A stretch of 18,289 nt of DNA, taken from an uncultured Bacteroidota bacterium. GTDB lineage: Bacteria; Bacteroidota; Bacteroidia; Flavobacteriales; UA16. Below the pieces are notes generated by a model. The model had not been told where the DNA came from. It searched no databases and saw only the letters and a list, made by a program, of their open reading frames with translations. Positions 1-7,398 of this stretch are shown piece by piece. The translations under genes and the position numbers were made by a program. Location: the NCBI GenBank assembly GCA_902535565.1, contig CACAUH010000024.1, forward strand, positions 1 through 18,289, written 5' to 3'. The first letter of the stretch is position 1; the number at the start of each line of letters is the position of its first letter.

Positions 1-654
1 CGGCCGATGGCCCGCTTGGCCATTCCGATCTGGTTGGGCAGTGTGCTTCATCTCGTCCTTTCCTGGGCTGATACGGCCATGCTTTCGGCTTGGTTGAGCG
101 AAGCCGATGTGGCCCACTATCGCGCAGCGTTTCGCTTGGCAGCCCTTTTGACATTCACTCAGTTTGCAGTCAATGCACTGGGTGCTCCTACGTTTGGAGC
201 ATTGCATGCGGCAGGAGATAAAGACACCCTGAAAAAGGCGGTTCATCGGATTGGATGGATGAACACAGCAGTTGCCATTCCAGGGCTCCTTTTCTTGCTT
301 TTGGTTGGCCCTTGGGCCTTGTCTTTATGGGGCCCGTCTTTTGCTAGGGAAGAGGCGGTTACTGCACTGATACTGTTGGCCGGGGGCCAGGCATTGAATG
401 CGTTGTCAGGGCCTGTGATGTATCTCCTCAACATGACGGGAGAAGAACGGGCCGGCCTGATCATTCTTGGCATTTCGGCGGTCACTCAGATTCTGGCGGG
501 CCGAGCTTGGGTTCCTGAGCATGGCTTGATTGGTGCTGCCGCCTCTGCGGCTTTGGGGATGGCCGCTTGGAACTTGATTGGTGTGGTTTGGGTAAAGCGG
601 CAACATGGCTTTTGGATGGTATCGTTGTGGAACGGATGGTGGCGTCGCGGTTGA
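1..654 (+). CDS. Polysaccharide/lipopolysaccharide flippase (Wzx/MATE-like), C-terminal part
   Basis: The reading frame is open from base 1 (Arg-Pro precede the first Met at 7), so the gene begins upstream and only the last ~217 residues are here. The protein is very hydrophobic with about six membrane segments, for example near residues 12-30, 80-100, 112-130 and 175-195. It carries a stretch around GPVMYLLNMTGEE that resembles the C-terminal half of Bacteroidota lipopolysaccharide biosynthesis flippases, which move undecaprenol-linked glycans across the inner membrane. The 3' end overlaps the downstream sulfotransferase by 19 bases, so the two are probably co-transcribed. The family (MOP/MATE superfamily) is fairly secure. 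The exact substrate cannot be seen. Confidence 0.8.
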   Translation, partial: RPMARLAIPIWLGSVLHLVLSWADTAMLSAWLSEADVAHYRAAFRLAALLTFTQFAVNALGAPTFGALHAAGDKDTLKKAVHRIGWMNTAVAIPGLLFLLLVGPWALSLWGPSFAREEAVTALILLAGGQALNALSGPVMYLLNMTGEERAGLIILGISAVTQILAGRAWVPEHGLIGAAASAALGMAAWNLIGVVWVKRQHGFWMVSLWNGWWRRG

Positions 655-1598
655 ATTTTTTCCTTATTGGTGCCCCAAAGGCGGGAACAACCTTGCTGCA
701 CGCTCGACTTTCTCGGCATCCAGAAGTCTATTTGAGTCCGCTCAAAGAGCCGAATTACTACGCAACAGACATCCGCCCTGAACAATTCTCGCAGGCGTTC
801 AAGGCCAACCTTCCTCCAGACTTAAGTGGATATTTGGCGGACTTGCCTTTGAAGTCCAGACAGGTGAGTTTCGTCCAGGATAGCGCTCAGTACAGTGCAC
901 TTTTTGATGGTGCTGCGGACCAACACAGCATTGTAGGAGAGTGCAGCACGAGTTACTTGTGGTCGAAGTCGGCGGCCAAGAATGTGGCGAAATGTCACCC
1001 ACAGGCGAAGATTTTGGTCGTATTGCGACACCCTGTTGAGCGTCTTCACTCACACTGGCTCATGGCGCGTAAGTATGGGTTTACCGAGCTTCCACTGTTG
1101 GAGGCCGTTGAGCGCGATTGCAGGCATCCCAATCCAGGGTGGGGCAGCAGCGAGTTGTTTGTCGAAGCTGGTTTGTACGCACCGGGTTTGAAGCGGTGGC
1201 TCGCTGCGTTTTCGAGTGGTCAGGTTCGGGTCTTGCTCACCGAGGAGTTGGATGATGCGGATACGTGGCGGAATCTCGCCAATTGGATGGGCATTGAGGG
1301 CCCCATTCCAGAGGTGGGAGCTGAAGCAGGAAATCCTGCAGGTCGAGCGCGATGGCAGCGGCTCAATGTATGGCTCACGAAAACAGGTCTGAAGTCCCGT
1401 TTGAGCCGTTTGGTGCCGGCCGAATACAAATCTGGATTGAACAAAGCATGGTACACCCAAGCGGGGTTGGATACGCTGACTGCGGTTGACCGGGCTGTGT
1501 TGATGAAGCACTTTGAAGCGGACATTCTCGCCACCCAAACACTTTTGGGTCGAGATCTGGGCCATTGGTTTGCTCCCAGCGACCATCGACACTTATGA
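636..1598 (+). CDS. PAPS-dependent sulfotransferase
   Basis: A cytosolic sulfotransferase-domain protein of 320 residues, expected to transfer sulfate from PAPS to a carbohydrate or other acceptor. The 5'-phosphosulfate loop is at residues 12-19 (GAPKAGTT, with Lys15). The 3'-phosphate site lies in VVLRHPVERLHSHW, with Arg131 and Ser139. The length fits the family. I chose ATG 636 because it places the PAPS loop close to the N-terminus as usual. An upstream in-frame ATG at 567 would lie wholly inside the flippase gene, and a TTG at 651 overlapping the flippase stop (TTGA) is an alternative. The overlap with the flippase suggests sulfation of a surface polysaccharide or glycolipid. The acceptor is unknown. 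Confidence 0.85.
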   Translation: MVASRLNFFLIGAPKAGTTLLHARLSRHPEVYLSPLKEPNYYATDIRPEQFSQAFKANLPPDLSGYLADLPLKSRQVSFVQDSAQYSALFDGAADQHSIVGECSTSYLWSKSAAKNVAKCHPQAKILVVLRHPVERLHSHWLMARKYGFTELPLLEAVERDCRHPNPGWGSSELFVEAGLYAPGLKRWLAAFSSGQVRVLLTEELDDADTWRNLANWMGIEGPIPEVGAEAGNPAGRARWQRLNVWLTKTGLKSRLSRLVPAEYKSGLNKAWYTQAGLDTLTAVDRAVLMKHFEADILATQTLLGRDLGHWFAPSDHRHL

Positions 1599-1628
1599 AA
1601 TCGTATATTCGCCGTCCGATTCAGCAGA

Positions 1629-1706
1629 GGGTCATTAGCTCAGCTGGTTCAGAGCGCTGCCTTGACAGGGCAGAGGTCACTGGTTCGAGTCCAGTATGAC
1701 CCACCA
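1629..1706 (+). tRNA. tRNA-Val (anticodon GAC), CCA encoded
   Basis: A full cloverleaf can be drawn. The acceptor stem GGGTCAT pairs with ATGACCC, and the D stem GCTC with GAGC around a loop containing GG. The anticodon stem CTGCC pairs with GGCAG around the loop TTGACAG, with anticodon GAC at 1664-1666. The variable loop has five bases and the T arm is ACTGG-TTCGAGT-CCAGT. Discriminator A1703 is followed by a genomically encoded CCA (1704-1706). It starts 30 bases after the sulfotransferase stop and is followed directly by a terminator. Confidence 0.97.
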
Positions 1707-1707
1707 C

Positions 1708-1740
1708 AAACCCGGACCTAAAATGGTCCGGGTTTTTTTA
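1708..1740 (+). terminator. Intrinsic terminator after tRNA-Val
   Basis: A perfect 11-bp stem: AAACCCGGACC at 1708-1718 pairs with GGTCCGGGTTT at 1725-1735 around a 6-base loop. A T tract runs on to 1739. The polarity fits the plus strand. It starts two bases after the tRNA CCA end, so it should end the tRNA transcript and possibly the flippase-sulfotransferase transcript. Confidence 0.93.
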
Positions 1741-1788
1741 GCAGGCACGCCCTCAATTCCGCAATGAAAGCGAGGCATTGGAATGAAA

Positions 1789-1814
1789 GAAAATCATCTG
1801 TTGGTGTGATGTTC
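1789..1814. promoter_or_regulatory. Imperfect inverted repeat upstream of the metal-uptake operon (possible operator)
   Basis: GAAAATCA at 1789-1796 and TGATGTTC at 1807-1814 are complementary at 7 of 8 positions across a 10-base spacer. The repeat ends 45 bases before the chosen start of the metal-binding lipoprotein. The position suits an operator for a metal-sensing repressor, but the sequence does not match a Fur, Zur, MntR or DtxR box that I know. Chance is a real alternative. Confidence 0.2.
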
Positions 1815-1859
1815 GAATCCGCTGATGAGGTGGACCTTTGCGCGTACAATTTCACGAGC

Positions 1860-2786
1860 ATGTCTCTTCAACGCGTTTCCCTTCTATGCCTTTCCTTCCT
1901 CTGTTTGGTTCTGACCTCAGGTTGCTTGCAACAGCCTGAGAAACGCACAAAACCGACAATCATATGTACAACCGGAATGGTTGCTGACTTGGTGAATCAA
2001 ATCGTGGGGTCGTCGGCTGAGGTCGAATACATCATCCCGGCGGGTCTCGATCCTCACACGTACAAGGCGACCCCCAAAAATGTCGCGGCCATCATGGACG
2101 CAGACATCGTGGTGTTCAGTGGAATCGGACTCGAGGCAAAAATGGAGGAGGTCCTGAAGAACTATGGAATGCAGGAAGGAAATGTGGTCTTTTCGCTCGG
2201 TGAGGGCCTGACCAATTCATCCTTGATTGCCCTAGAGCATGGAGATGAGGTGGACCCACACTTTTGGTTTGACATTGACTTGTGGTCTGCCGCGACGACC
2301 CATGCCGCGAAACGGCTGGCAATGGCCATGCCAAGTGAAAAAGAGCAGTTTTCCCAACGGGCAACAGGGTACATCGCGAAACTCTCCGAATTGAAGGAGT
2401 GGTCCAAAGGTGAATTGTCGAAGATCCCCGAAAATCAGCGTGTCTTGGTGACGGTGCATGACGCCTTCTCTTATTTCGGCCGAAGCTTCAATGTGGAAGT
2501 CAAAGGCCTTTTGGGTGTTTCCCCGGAAGTCGATGCTGGTGTTCAAGACGTTTCAGCCTTGGTTCAATTTCTTGTGGAACGGAAAATTCCAGCCGTGTTT
2601 GTCGAAGAATCCCTTCCCACCCGGACGATGCAGGCGGTGGTCAATGGATGTGCATCCTATGAGCATGAGGTTCGCATGGGCGAGTCGTTGTTCGCAGACA
2701 ATGTCGGCGCGGATGAAACCCCACAATCGACGTATGTTGGAATGGTGAAGCACAACATCAATACCATCGTGAGCGCCCTGAAATGA
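1860..2786 (+). CDS. Metal ABC transporter substrate-binding lipoprotein (TroA/ZnuA/MntA family, cluster A-I)
   Basis: Captures a divalent metal (Zn or Mn most likely) outside the inner membrane and delivers it to the permeases encoded downstream. The start at 1860 gives a classic lipoprotein signal with lipobox LTSGC and lipidated Cys22. The open frame extends upstream to 1764, but that would bury the signal peptide. The mature protein has the expected four ligands: His66 (DPHTY), His134 (DPHFW), His200 (VHDAFSYFGR) and Asp280 (GESLFADN). This is the His3-Asp set of TroA at nearly identical numbering; Mn-specific PsaA has Glu at the third position. The long His-rich loop of many ZnuA proteins is absent. 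It overlaps the ATPase gene by ATGA. Metal specificity is inference. Confidence 0.92.
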   Translation: MSLQRVSLLCLSFLCLVLTSGCLQQPEKRTKPTIICTTGMVADLVNQIVGSSAEVEYIIPAGLDPHTYKATPKNVAAIMDADIVVFSGIGLEAKMEEVLKNYGMQEGNVVFSLGEGLTNSSLIALEHGDEVDPHFWFDIDLWSAATTHAAKRLAMAMPSEKEQFSQRATGYIAKLSELKEWSKGELSKIPENQRVLVTVHDAFSYFGRSFNVEVKGLLGVSPEVDAGVQDVSALVQFLVERKIPAVFVEESLPTRTMQAVVNGCASYEHEVRMGESLFADNVGADETPQSTYVGMVKHNINTIVSALK

Positions 2787-3559
2787 AGATTGAAGGCCGT
2801 TGCATTGACATTCGAGACCTTTCGGTTTTCTACGGCAACACACGGGCCTTAACGGACATTTCAATCTCCCTTCCCGAGGCCAAGATCATCGGAATCATGG
2901 GCCCGAATGGAAGTGGCAAGACCACCCTTCTCAAGTGCATGACCGGCTTGCTGGCTCCAGACAGGGGCGACGTTTTGTTGGAGGGGGTTCCGGTGGGTCA
3001 ACAGCGCTTTCGCCTGAGCTACATTCCCCAGAAGGAGAACATAGACTGGGACTTTCCGCTCTCAGTGAGGGACTTGGTCGAGATGGCCATGTACGCCAAG
3101 CGCCGCTGGTATCAGAAGTTGTCGGCGGAGCAGTTGCAACGCGTGAGCAGTGCGCTAGAGGCCATGGAGCTGGAAGGGTTGCAGGACCGGCAAATCGGCG
3201 AGTTGTCAGGAGGGCAGCAGCAGCGGGCCTTCATGGCGCGGGCATTGGCGTCTGATGCTGACGTCTTGGTTTTGGACGAACCCTTTACCGGCATTGACGC
3301 CAAGGCGACCGATGGGTTGATTCAGATTTTCCAGTCTTTGCGAGATGCCGGCAAAACCGTGATTCTTGTCCATCATGATTTGGCCAATGCTGGGTCATTC
3401 CTAGATCACGTTGTTCTCCTCAAGGGAAGCTTGCTGGCGCAAGGCCCTCCAGAGGAAGTGCTCACGTCGGAAGTGCTGGTCCAAGCATATGGTGTGTCCT
3501 TTCACATGCCCTTTGGCGCCGATTCGCATTCTGGAGGAGGAAGCCCATCATCGTCATGA
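2783..3559 (+). CDS. Metal ABC transporter ATP-binding protein (TroB/ZnuC/MntB-like)
   Basis: The nucleotide-binding subunit that powers the metal importer at the cytoplasmic face. It has 258 residues in a single ABC domain: Walker A at 40-47 (GPNGSGKT), Q-loop at 82-83, signature LSGGQQQR at 141-148, Walker B with DEP at 165-167, and switch His198 in the VHHDL motif typical of the Mn/Zn family. All catalytic elements are intact. It starts by ATGA overlap with the binding-protein gene and ends by ATGA overlap with the first permease, so translational coupling is likely. The product could be called ZnuC or MntB; sequence alone does not decide. Confidence 0.94.
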   Translation: MKIEGRCIDIRDLSVFYGNTRALTDISISLPEAKIIGIMGPNGSGKTTLLKCMTGLLAPDRGDVLLEGVPVGQQRFRLSYIPQKENIDWDFPLSVRDLVEMAMYAKRRWYQKLSAEQLQRVSSALEAMELEGLQDRQIGELSGGQQQRAFMARALASDADVLVLDEPFTGIDAKATDGLIQIFQSLRDAGKTVILVHHDLANAGSFLDHVVLLKGSLLAQGPPEEVLTSEVLVQAYGVSFHMPFGADSHSGGGSPSSS

Positions 3560-4410
3560 CGTTGTTTTCCGATCCCGTTTTTTTCGTTGTGCTGATTGGC
3601 GTGGTGATGGTGAGCATAGCAGCGTCTGCGGTGGGCTGCCTCTTGTACGTTCAGCGGAATTCTCTTCTGGGAGAGACCATGGCACATGGTTGTTTGCCAG
3701 GAATTTATGCGGCCTTCCTGTTGGGGGGGACGAGAAATTTGGGCTGGCTGGCCCTCGGGGCCACCCTAAGTGGTCTGGTCAGCTCTTTGCTTGTGGACGC
3801 CATCGTGGCCCGCACCCGAATTCACCATGATGCCGCCATGGCCATTGTCTTGAGTTGGATGTTCGGCACTGGGGTGGTGCTTCTCAGCTTCATCCAGCAG
3901 GCCAACCTGCCCAATCAAAATGGGCTTGAGGATTTGTTTTTTGGCAATGCAGCCGCCATGAGCTGGGATGACGTGCGGATCATCGCAGCGGTCAGCGCGG
4001 TGGTCGGTGTTCTGATGGCGGTTAATTTCAGGAGACTCAAGGTCTACCTTTTTGATGTGGAATATGCTCAAATACAGGGGGTTAAGATTACTTGGGTTCG
4101 GGCGTTGTTGTCGTCTCTTGTGGCCATGTCGGTGGCCATTGGCATTCAAACGGCCGGTGCCATTTTGATGGCGTCCCTGCTCGTGGCCCCTGCAGCAACC
4201 GCGCGGCAGTGGACAAGTCGCTTGCTTCCAATGGTCTGTGTGGCCCTTGCGGTTGGCGTGTTGGGGGGCACGCTGGGGACGGTGTTGTCTTGCGCCTCAC
4301 CCAACATGCCCACGGGCCCTTGGGTTGTCATTTCAATGACCCTGTTGTTTGCGATGTCCGTCGCGTTGCAATGGGTTTCCAGGCGCTTTGAATCGAGTCA
4401 GAAGGAATGA
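3556..4410 (+). CDS. Metal ABC transporter permease, first subunit (TroC/MntC-like, ABC-3 family)
   Basis: An inner-membrane channel subunit of 284 residues with about eight hydrophobic segments. It has hallmarks of the ABC-3 permease family: a conserved stretch near residue 40-55 (ETMAHGCLPG), a cytoplasmic segment around FDVEYAQIQG, and a long glycine/alanine-rich helix (QTAGAILMASLLVAP). It pairs with the permease encoded next. Two different permeases indicate a heterodimeric channel, as in TroABCD and MntABCD, rather than the ZnuB homodimer. It overlaps both neighbours by ATGA. Confidence 0.92.
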   Translation: MTLFSDPVFFVVLIGVVMVSIAASAVGCLLYVQRNSLLGETMAHGCLPGIYAAFLLGGTRNLGWLALGATLSGLVSSLLVDAIVARTRIHHDAAMAIVLSWMFGTGVVLLSFIQQANLPNQNGLEDLFFGNAAAMSWDDVRIIAAVSAVVGVLMAVNFRRLKVYLFDVEYAQIQGVKITWVRALLSSLVAMSVAIGIQTAGAILMASLLVAPAATARQWTSRLLPMVCVALAVGVLGGTLGTVLSCASPNMPTGPWVVISMTLLFAMSVALQWVSRRFESSQKE

Positions 4411-5270
4411 TTGCGCTTTACATCATCGCCGTTGCAAGTTTGGTGGCCATCAACGGCGCCATTCTCGGCTCTTTCATGATGCTGAGGCGAATGTCCATGA
4501 TGTGTGATGCCATTGTTCACGCGGTTCTTCCGGGACTGGTCATTGCCTATCTCTTCACAGCCACCAGAGGTTCATTTGCCATGGTGCTGGGCGCAATTGC
4601 AAGTGGCGTTCTGGCGACCGTGATCATCGAGTGGGTTCACGCCAAGTTTCGCGTGTCTGCTGACGCAGCCATCGGGTTGACCTTCACCACCTTGTTTTCT
4701 CTGGGGATCATCCTGATTGCCAAGTTTGCCGGCCGCGTCAACCTGGATCAGGATTGCGTCCTGTTCGGCGAGCTTGCTTACGTTCCGCTTGACCTTTGGA
4801 TTACAGAATCTGGAAGGAACATGGGGCCCAGGTCACTCTGGTCTGTGGGTGCGCTCACTGTGGCCGTTTTCGCCTTTGTCAGGGTGGGTGCGAGGCAGTT
4901 GGTCAGCTCGACATTCGATCCGGATTTTGCCCGGCATCAAGGCATCTCTGTTCGTCTCTGGCACTATTTGCTCATGTTCATGGTGTCCCTGTTTACCATT
5001 GCGTCGTTTCATGCGGTCGGCGCGGTGATGGTAATGGGGTTTTTCATTCTTCCCTCTGCGACAGCCTATCTCCTCGTCAGAAGTGTAAGGGCCTTGGTTC
5101 TCCTGGCCTGTTTTGTCGGTGTGTTGAGTGTGTGTGTGGGATTTCTTTTTGCACAGTGGAACAACGTCTCCATTGCGGGGTCGATCATCTTTGTCAATGG
5201 AATCGTGTTTGCCCTGGCGGCGTGGGTTCATCAAGCGAGACGGCCCACGAGAATTCTAGAAAACACCTGA
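4407..5270 (+). CDS. Metal ABC transporter permease, second subunit (TroD/MntD-like, ABC-3 family)
   Basis: The second channel subunit, 287 residues with about eight membrane segments, homologous in pattern to the preceding gene. The family motif is CDAIVHAVLPGL near residues 32-43. Other matches are the segment FDPDFARHQG and the helix around FHAVGAVMVMGFFILP. It starts by ATGA overlap with the first permease and is the last gene of the operon. No metal-responsive regulator gene follows; the next gene is convergent and begins 24 bases beyond the stop. Confidence 0.92.
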   Translation: MIALYIIAVASLVAINGAILGSFMMLRRMSMMCDAIVHAVLPGLVIAYLFTATRGSFAMVLGAIASGVLATVIIEWVHAKFRVSADAAIGLTFTTLFSLGIILIAKFAGRVNLDQDCVLFGELAYVPLDLWITESGRNMGPRSLWSVGALTVAVFAFVRVGARQLVSSTFDPDFARHQGISVRLWHYLLMFMVSLFTIASFHAVGAVMVMGFFILPSATAYLLVRSVRALVLLACFVGVLSVCVGFLFAQWNNVSIAGSIIFVNGIVFALAAWVHQARRPTRILENT

Positions 5271-5294
5271 GCTGTCCTGGCTCACTTTCCAAGC

Positions 5295-6509
5295 TTAGTC
5301 GGCAATCCAAGGTTCGGGGTCGAGAGGCGCGCTTCCATTTGCATCCCATATTTCAAGGTGTGCCCTGGGCCCTTCGCCAAGGTCGATGACAGTGCCGATC
5401 GCTTCTCCGGTCCTCACGTCCTCTCCGGACGCTACGCGGACGCCTCCCAAGTTGGCGTATACGGAGCGATGCGACCCATGGTCCAGCATCACCACCATTC
5501 CGCCACCAGGGATGGTGATCACGTTGGAGACCCTTCCGCTGAAAATGGCGAATACGGTCCCGCCTTTGGAAGTGGCGATGTCGATGCCCCGCCGCTCGAT
5601 GCGAATTCCAGGGAGACTTGGGTGCGGGTGTGTACCAAATCGTCCCACGACAACCCCTTGCGATACAGGCCAAGGCAAACGGCCCTTGTTGGCGGTGAAC
5701 TCCGCACCAATAACCTTCCCCTCTGGGGTGGCGGCGAACCCCGAGCTGCTTCGTTCTGCAGCCCTCTTGGCTTCGGCCATGATGCGTTCGATGGCCTTTC
5801 CTAATTCGGCGCGGCGGGCCTGTTCCACAGCCAACTGATCACGCAATTCGCGCTCCCTGGATTGAAAGTCAGACACCATAGACTCCATTTTATGTGCAGC
5901 CTGTCTCGCCTCATCCCTTTGGGATTTAAGGTCGAGCTCGACATCCACCAGGTTCTGTCGCTCCCGGTTCAACGACTCCATTTCCCGGCGAAGGGATTCT
6001 GCAGTGTCGGTGATGTGTTCTGCCTGTGCCTTTCGGTTGCGTGCATACTCTTCCACCAGAACCCATCGGCGGAAGGCTTGGGCCATGTCCTCGGCATCCA
6101 ACACGACACGCCACCATTGGTCGCGCCCACCAAATCTTGCAGCGATTCGAATCATCTCTGCGTACTCTGCCTTCAACTCGTTCAGTTGGTCATCTGCCTC
6201 TTGAACTCCGGATTTTCTTTTTCTGATCGCCCTTTCCGCCGCCTTTCTTTCTGCCTGAAGGTTGGTGAGGAGCTGTTGGCGCAGGCCCAACTGTTCCCGC
6301 AAAACCGCCCATTCTTGGGTGCTTCGGTCTCGGCTTTCTCTCGTGGCTTCGAGCAGGGACTTTGTGGCATTGATTCGATCAGCCAAGGCTTGACGTTCAG
6401 ATTCGAGGCGTTTGCGTTCGTCCGTTTGTCCATACCCAATCGTACCGAGCCAAATCGACAGGATGAGGGTCAGGGTCAGCTGGGCCCAATTCACGCGGTC
6501 AAAGTCCAT
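5295..6509 (-). CDS. EnvC-like murein hydrolase activator (coiled coil plus degenerate LytM/M23 domain)
   Basis: A secreted protein of 404 residues with an N-terminal hydrophobic signal (about residues 8-28) ending near GYGQ. A long charged coiled coil follows (about 30-250), then a C-terminal LytM/M23 domain (about 275-400). The M23 fold is clear (RRGIDIATSKGG; GGGMVVMLDHG; HLEIWD), but the metal site is broken. The HxxxD motif has Arg306 for His while Asp310 remains, the usual YxH position is Asn353, and HxH reads Arg382-x-His384. This resembles EnvC of E. coli, which does not cut peptidoglycan but activates amidases at the division site. The start at 6509 gives a proper signal peptide and an 11-base overlap with the DUF4292 gene. 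An upstream Met at 6782 lies inside that gene and is rejected. Confidence 0.88.
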   Translation of the reverse strand: MDFDRVNWAQLTLTLILSIWLGTIGYGQTDERKRLESERQALADRINATKSLLEATRESRDRSTQEWAVLREQLGLRQQLLTNLQAERKAAERAIRKRKSGVQEADDQLNELKAEYAEMIRIAARFGGRDQWWRVVLDAEDMAQAFRRWVLVEEYARNRKAQAEHITDTAESLRREMESLNRERQNLVDVELDLKSQRDEARQAAHKMESMVSDFQSRERELRDQLAVEQARRAELGKAIERIMAEAKRAAERSSSGFAATPEGKVIGAEFTANKGRLPWPVSQGVVVGRFGTHPHPSLPGIRIERRGIDIATSKGGTVFAIFSGRVSNVITIPGGGMVVMLDHGSHRSVYANLGGVRVASGEDVRTGEAIGTVIDLGEGPRAHLEIWDANGSAPLDPEPWIAD

Positions 6510-7398
6510 CTCTGAGCTCCATGTCTTGGGGAATCTCGAACGGCATTGGGTAGGGCCGCTCGTATTTCGCTCTTGAAATTTCCAGTCTGATTTTGTGTGT
6601 GGCTTCGGGAGACGAAATCGCGATGTCCGTCGTGTGGGGAATCCATCCACCTGCCTCGATTTCGAAGGAACCGTGTTTGATTTCGATGGACCGGCCCCAA
6701 AAAAGGTCGTCGAATCGTGTTTGGGTGAGTTGGTAATCCAGCCCATCAAACCAGTATCGCTTGACAAGCAATTCTTCGTCATCCGACCGGTTGAGCACCC
6801 GCTCCTGAACAGCTTCGGTTGCCTCCACCTTGAGGCTGTCGCCCGGCGAAATTGCCCGCTCTTTGACGCCCACTAGGCGTTTGACTCGCCGCTTGTATTT
6901 GCCTATGAGCAGGTGTTCGCGACCATCGACTTTGCTGATGTACTTGTTATCCTCATCAAACAACCCGATGCCCTGGCCCAGCAAAATGTGCTGAATCATA
7001 TCGAAGTTGATTTCTGTTCCCAGCAGGCTGTCGATGGCCTCGAAGTTGCCGCGATATGCAAAACGGTTGCCAGGCACTTTGGAGTAAAACAGCACAGAGT
7101 CTGGCGTCAAGAGCAACCGCGCCGCCTCGACACCGAGGGCGGGTGTAATGCTCAACCAAAGTGCTGAATCGCACCGCATCCTTGCGTTGACTTTGAATGC
7201 ATTTCGCTCTCCGTTGACATCCGCCTCCACTTGAAGGCGCATGGCGGCCCAATCGGGCTGAGCCAAGGTGGCCAAATGCTTCCTGATGATGCCTCCGGAA
7301 CCCTCGGAACGAATGGGCTTGCCCTTCTCGATACGCCGCGTATTGGTGCATCCTGTGACCAGGATCGCAGCGAGGATCAAAGTGATGACGGCCCTCAT
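6499..7398 (-). CDS. DUF4292-family lipoprotein
   Basis: A Bacteroidota-type lipoprotein of 299 residues. The signal peptide ends in LVTGC, with lipidated Cys17. The middle part (SALWLSITPALGVEAARLLL, then TPDSV and later GTEINFDMIQHILLGQG) matches my memory of the DUF4292 family. That family is thought to have a LolA/LolB-like lipid-binding fold, but I know of no proven function. It starts by ATGA overlap with the TPR gene and overlaps the EnvC-like gene by 11 bases, a neighbourhood common in this phylum. A role in outer-membrane lipid or lipoprotein handling is only inference. Confidence 0.83.
   Translation of the reverse strand: MRAVITLILAAILVTGCTNTRRIEKGKPIRSEGSGGIIRKHLATLAQPDWAAMRLQVEADVNGERNAFKVNARMRCDSALWLSITPALGVEAARLLLTPDSVLFYSKVPGNRFAYRGNFEAIDSLLGTEINFDMIQHILLGQGIGLFDEDNKYISKVDGREHLLIGKYKRRVKRLVGVKERAISPGDSLKVEATEAVQERVLNRSDDEELLVKRYWFDGLDYQLTQTRFDDLFWGRSIEIKHGSFEIEAGGWIPHTTDIAISSPEATHKIRLEISRAKYERPYPMPFEIPQDMELRDGL

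Noticed and set aside
1629..1706. tRNA-Val as an integration site for a mobile element.
   Set aside because: No integrase gene and no repeat of the tRNA 3' end was found in the window; the genes on both sides look chromosomal.
1833..1850. GACCTTTG (1833-1840) and TACAAT (1845-1850) as promoter elements for the metal operon.
   Set aside because: Neither has a suitable partner element at the right distance, and both lie very close to the start codon.
5268..5284. TGAGC / GCTCA inverted repeat at the convergent junction, possible bidirectional terminator.
   Set aside because: Only a 5-bp stem with a 7-base loop, and no T tract on either side.
6510..6782. N-terminal extension of the EnvC-like protein from ATG 6782.
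   Set aside because: It is a shadow of the DUF4292 gene and would place the signal peptide in the middle of the protein.
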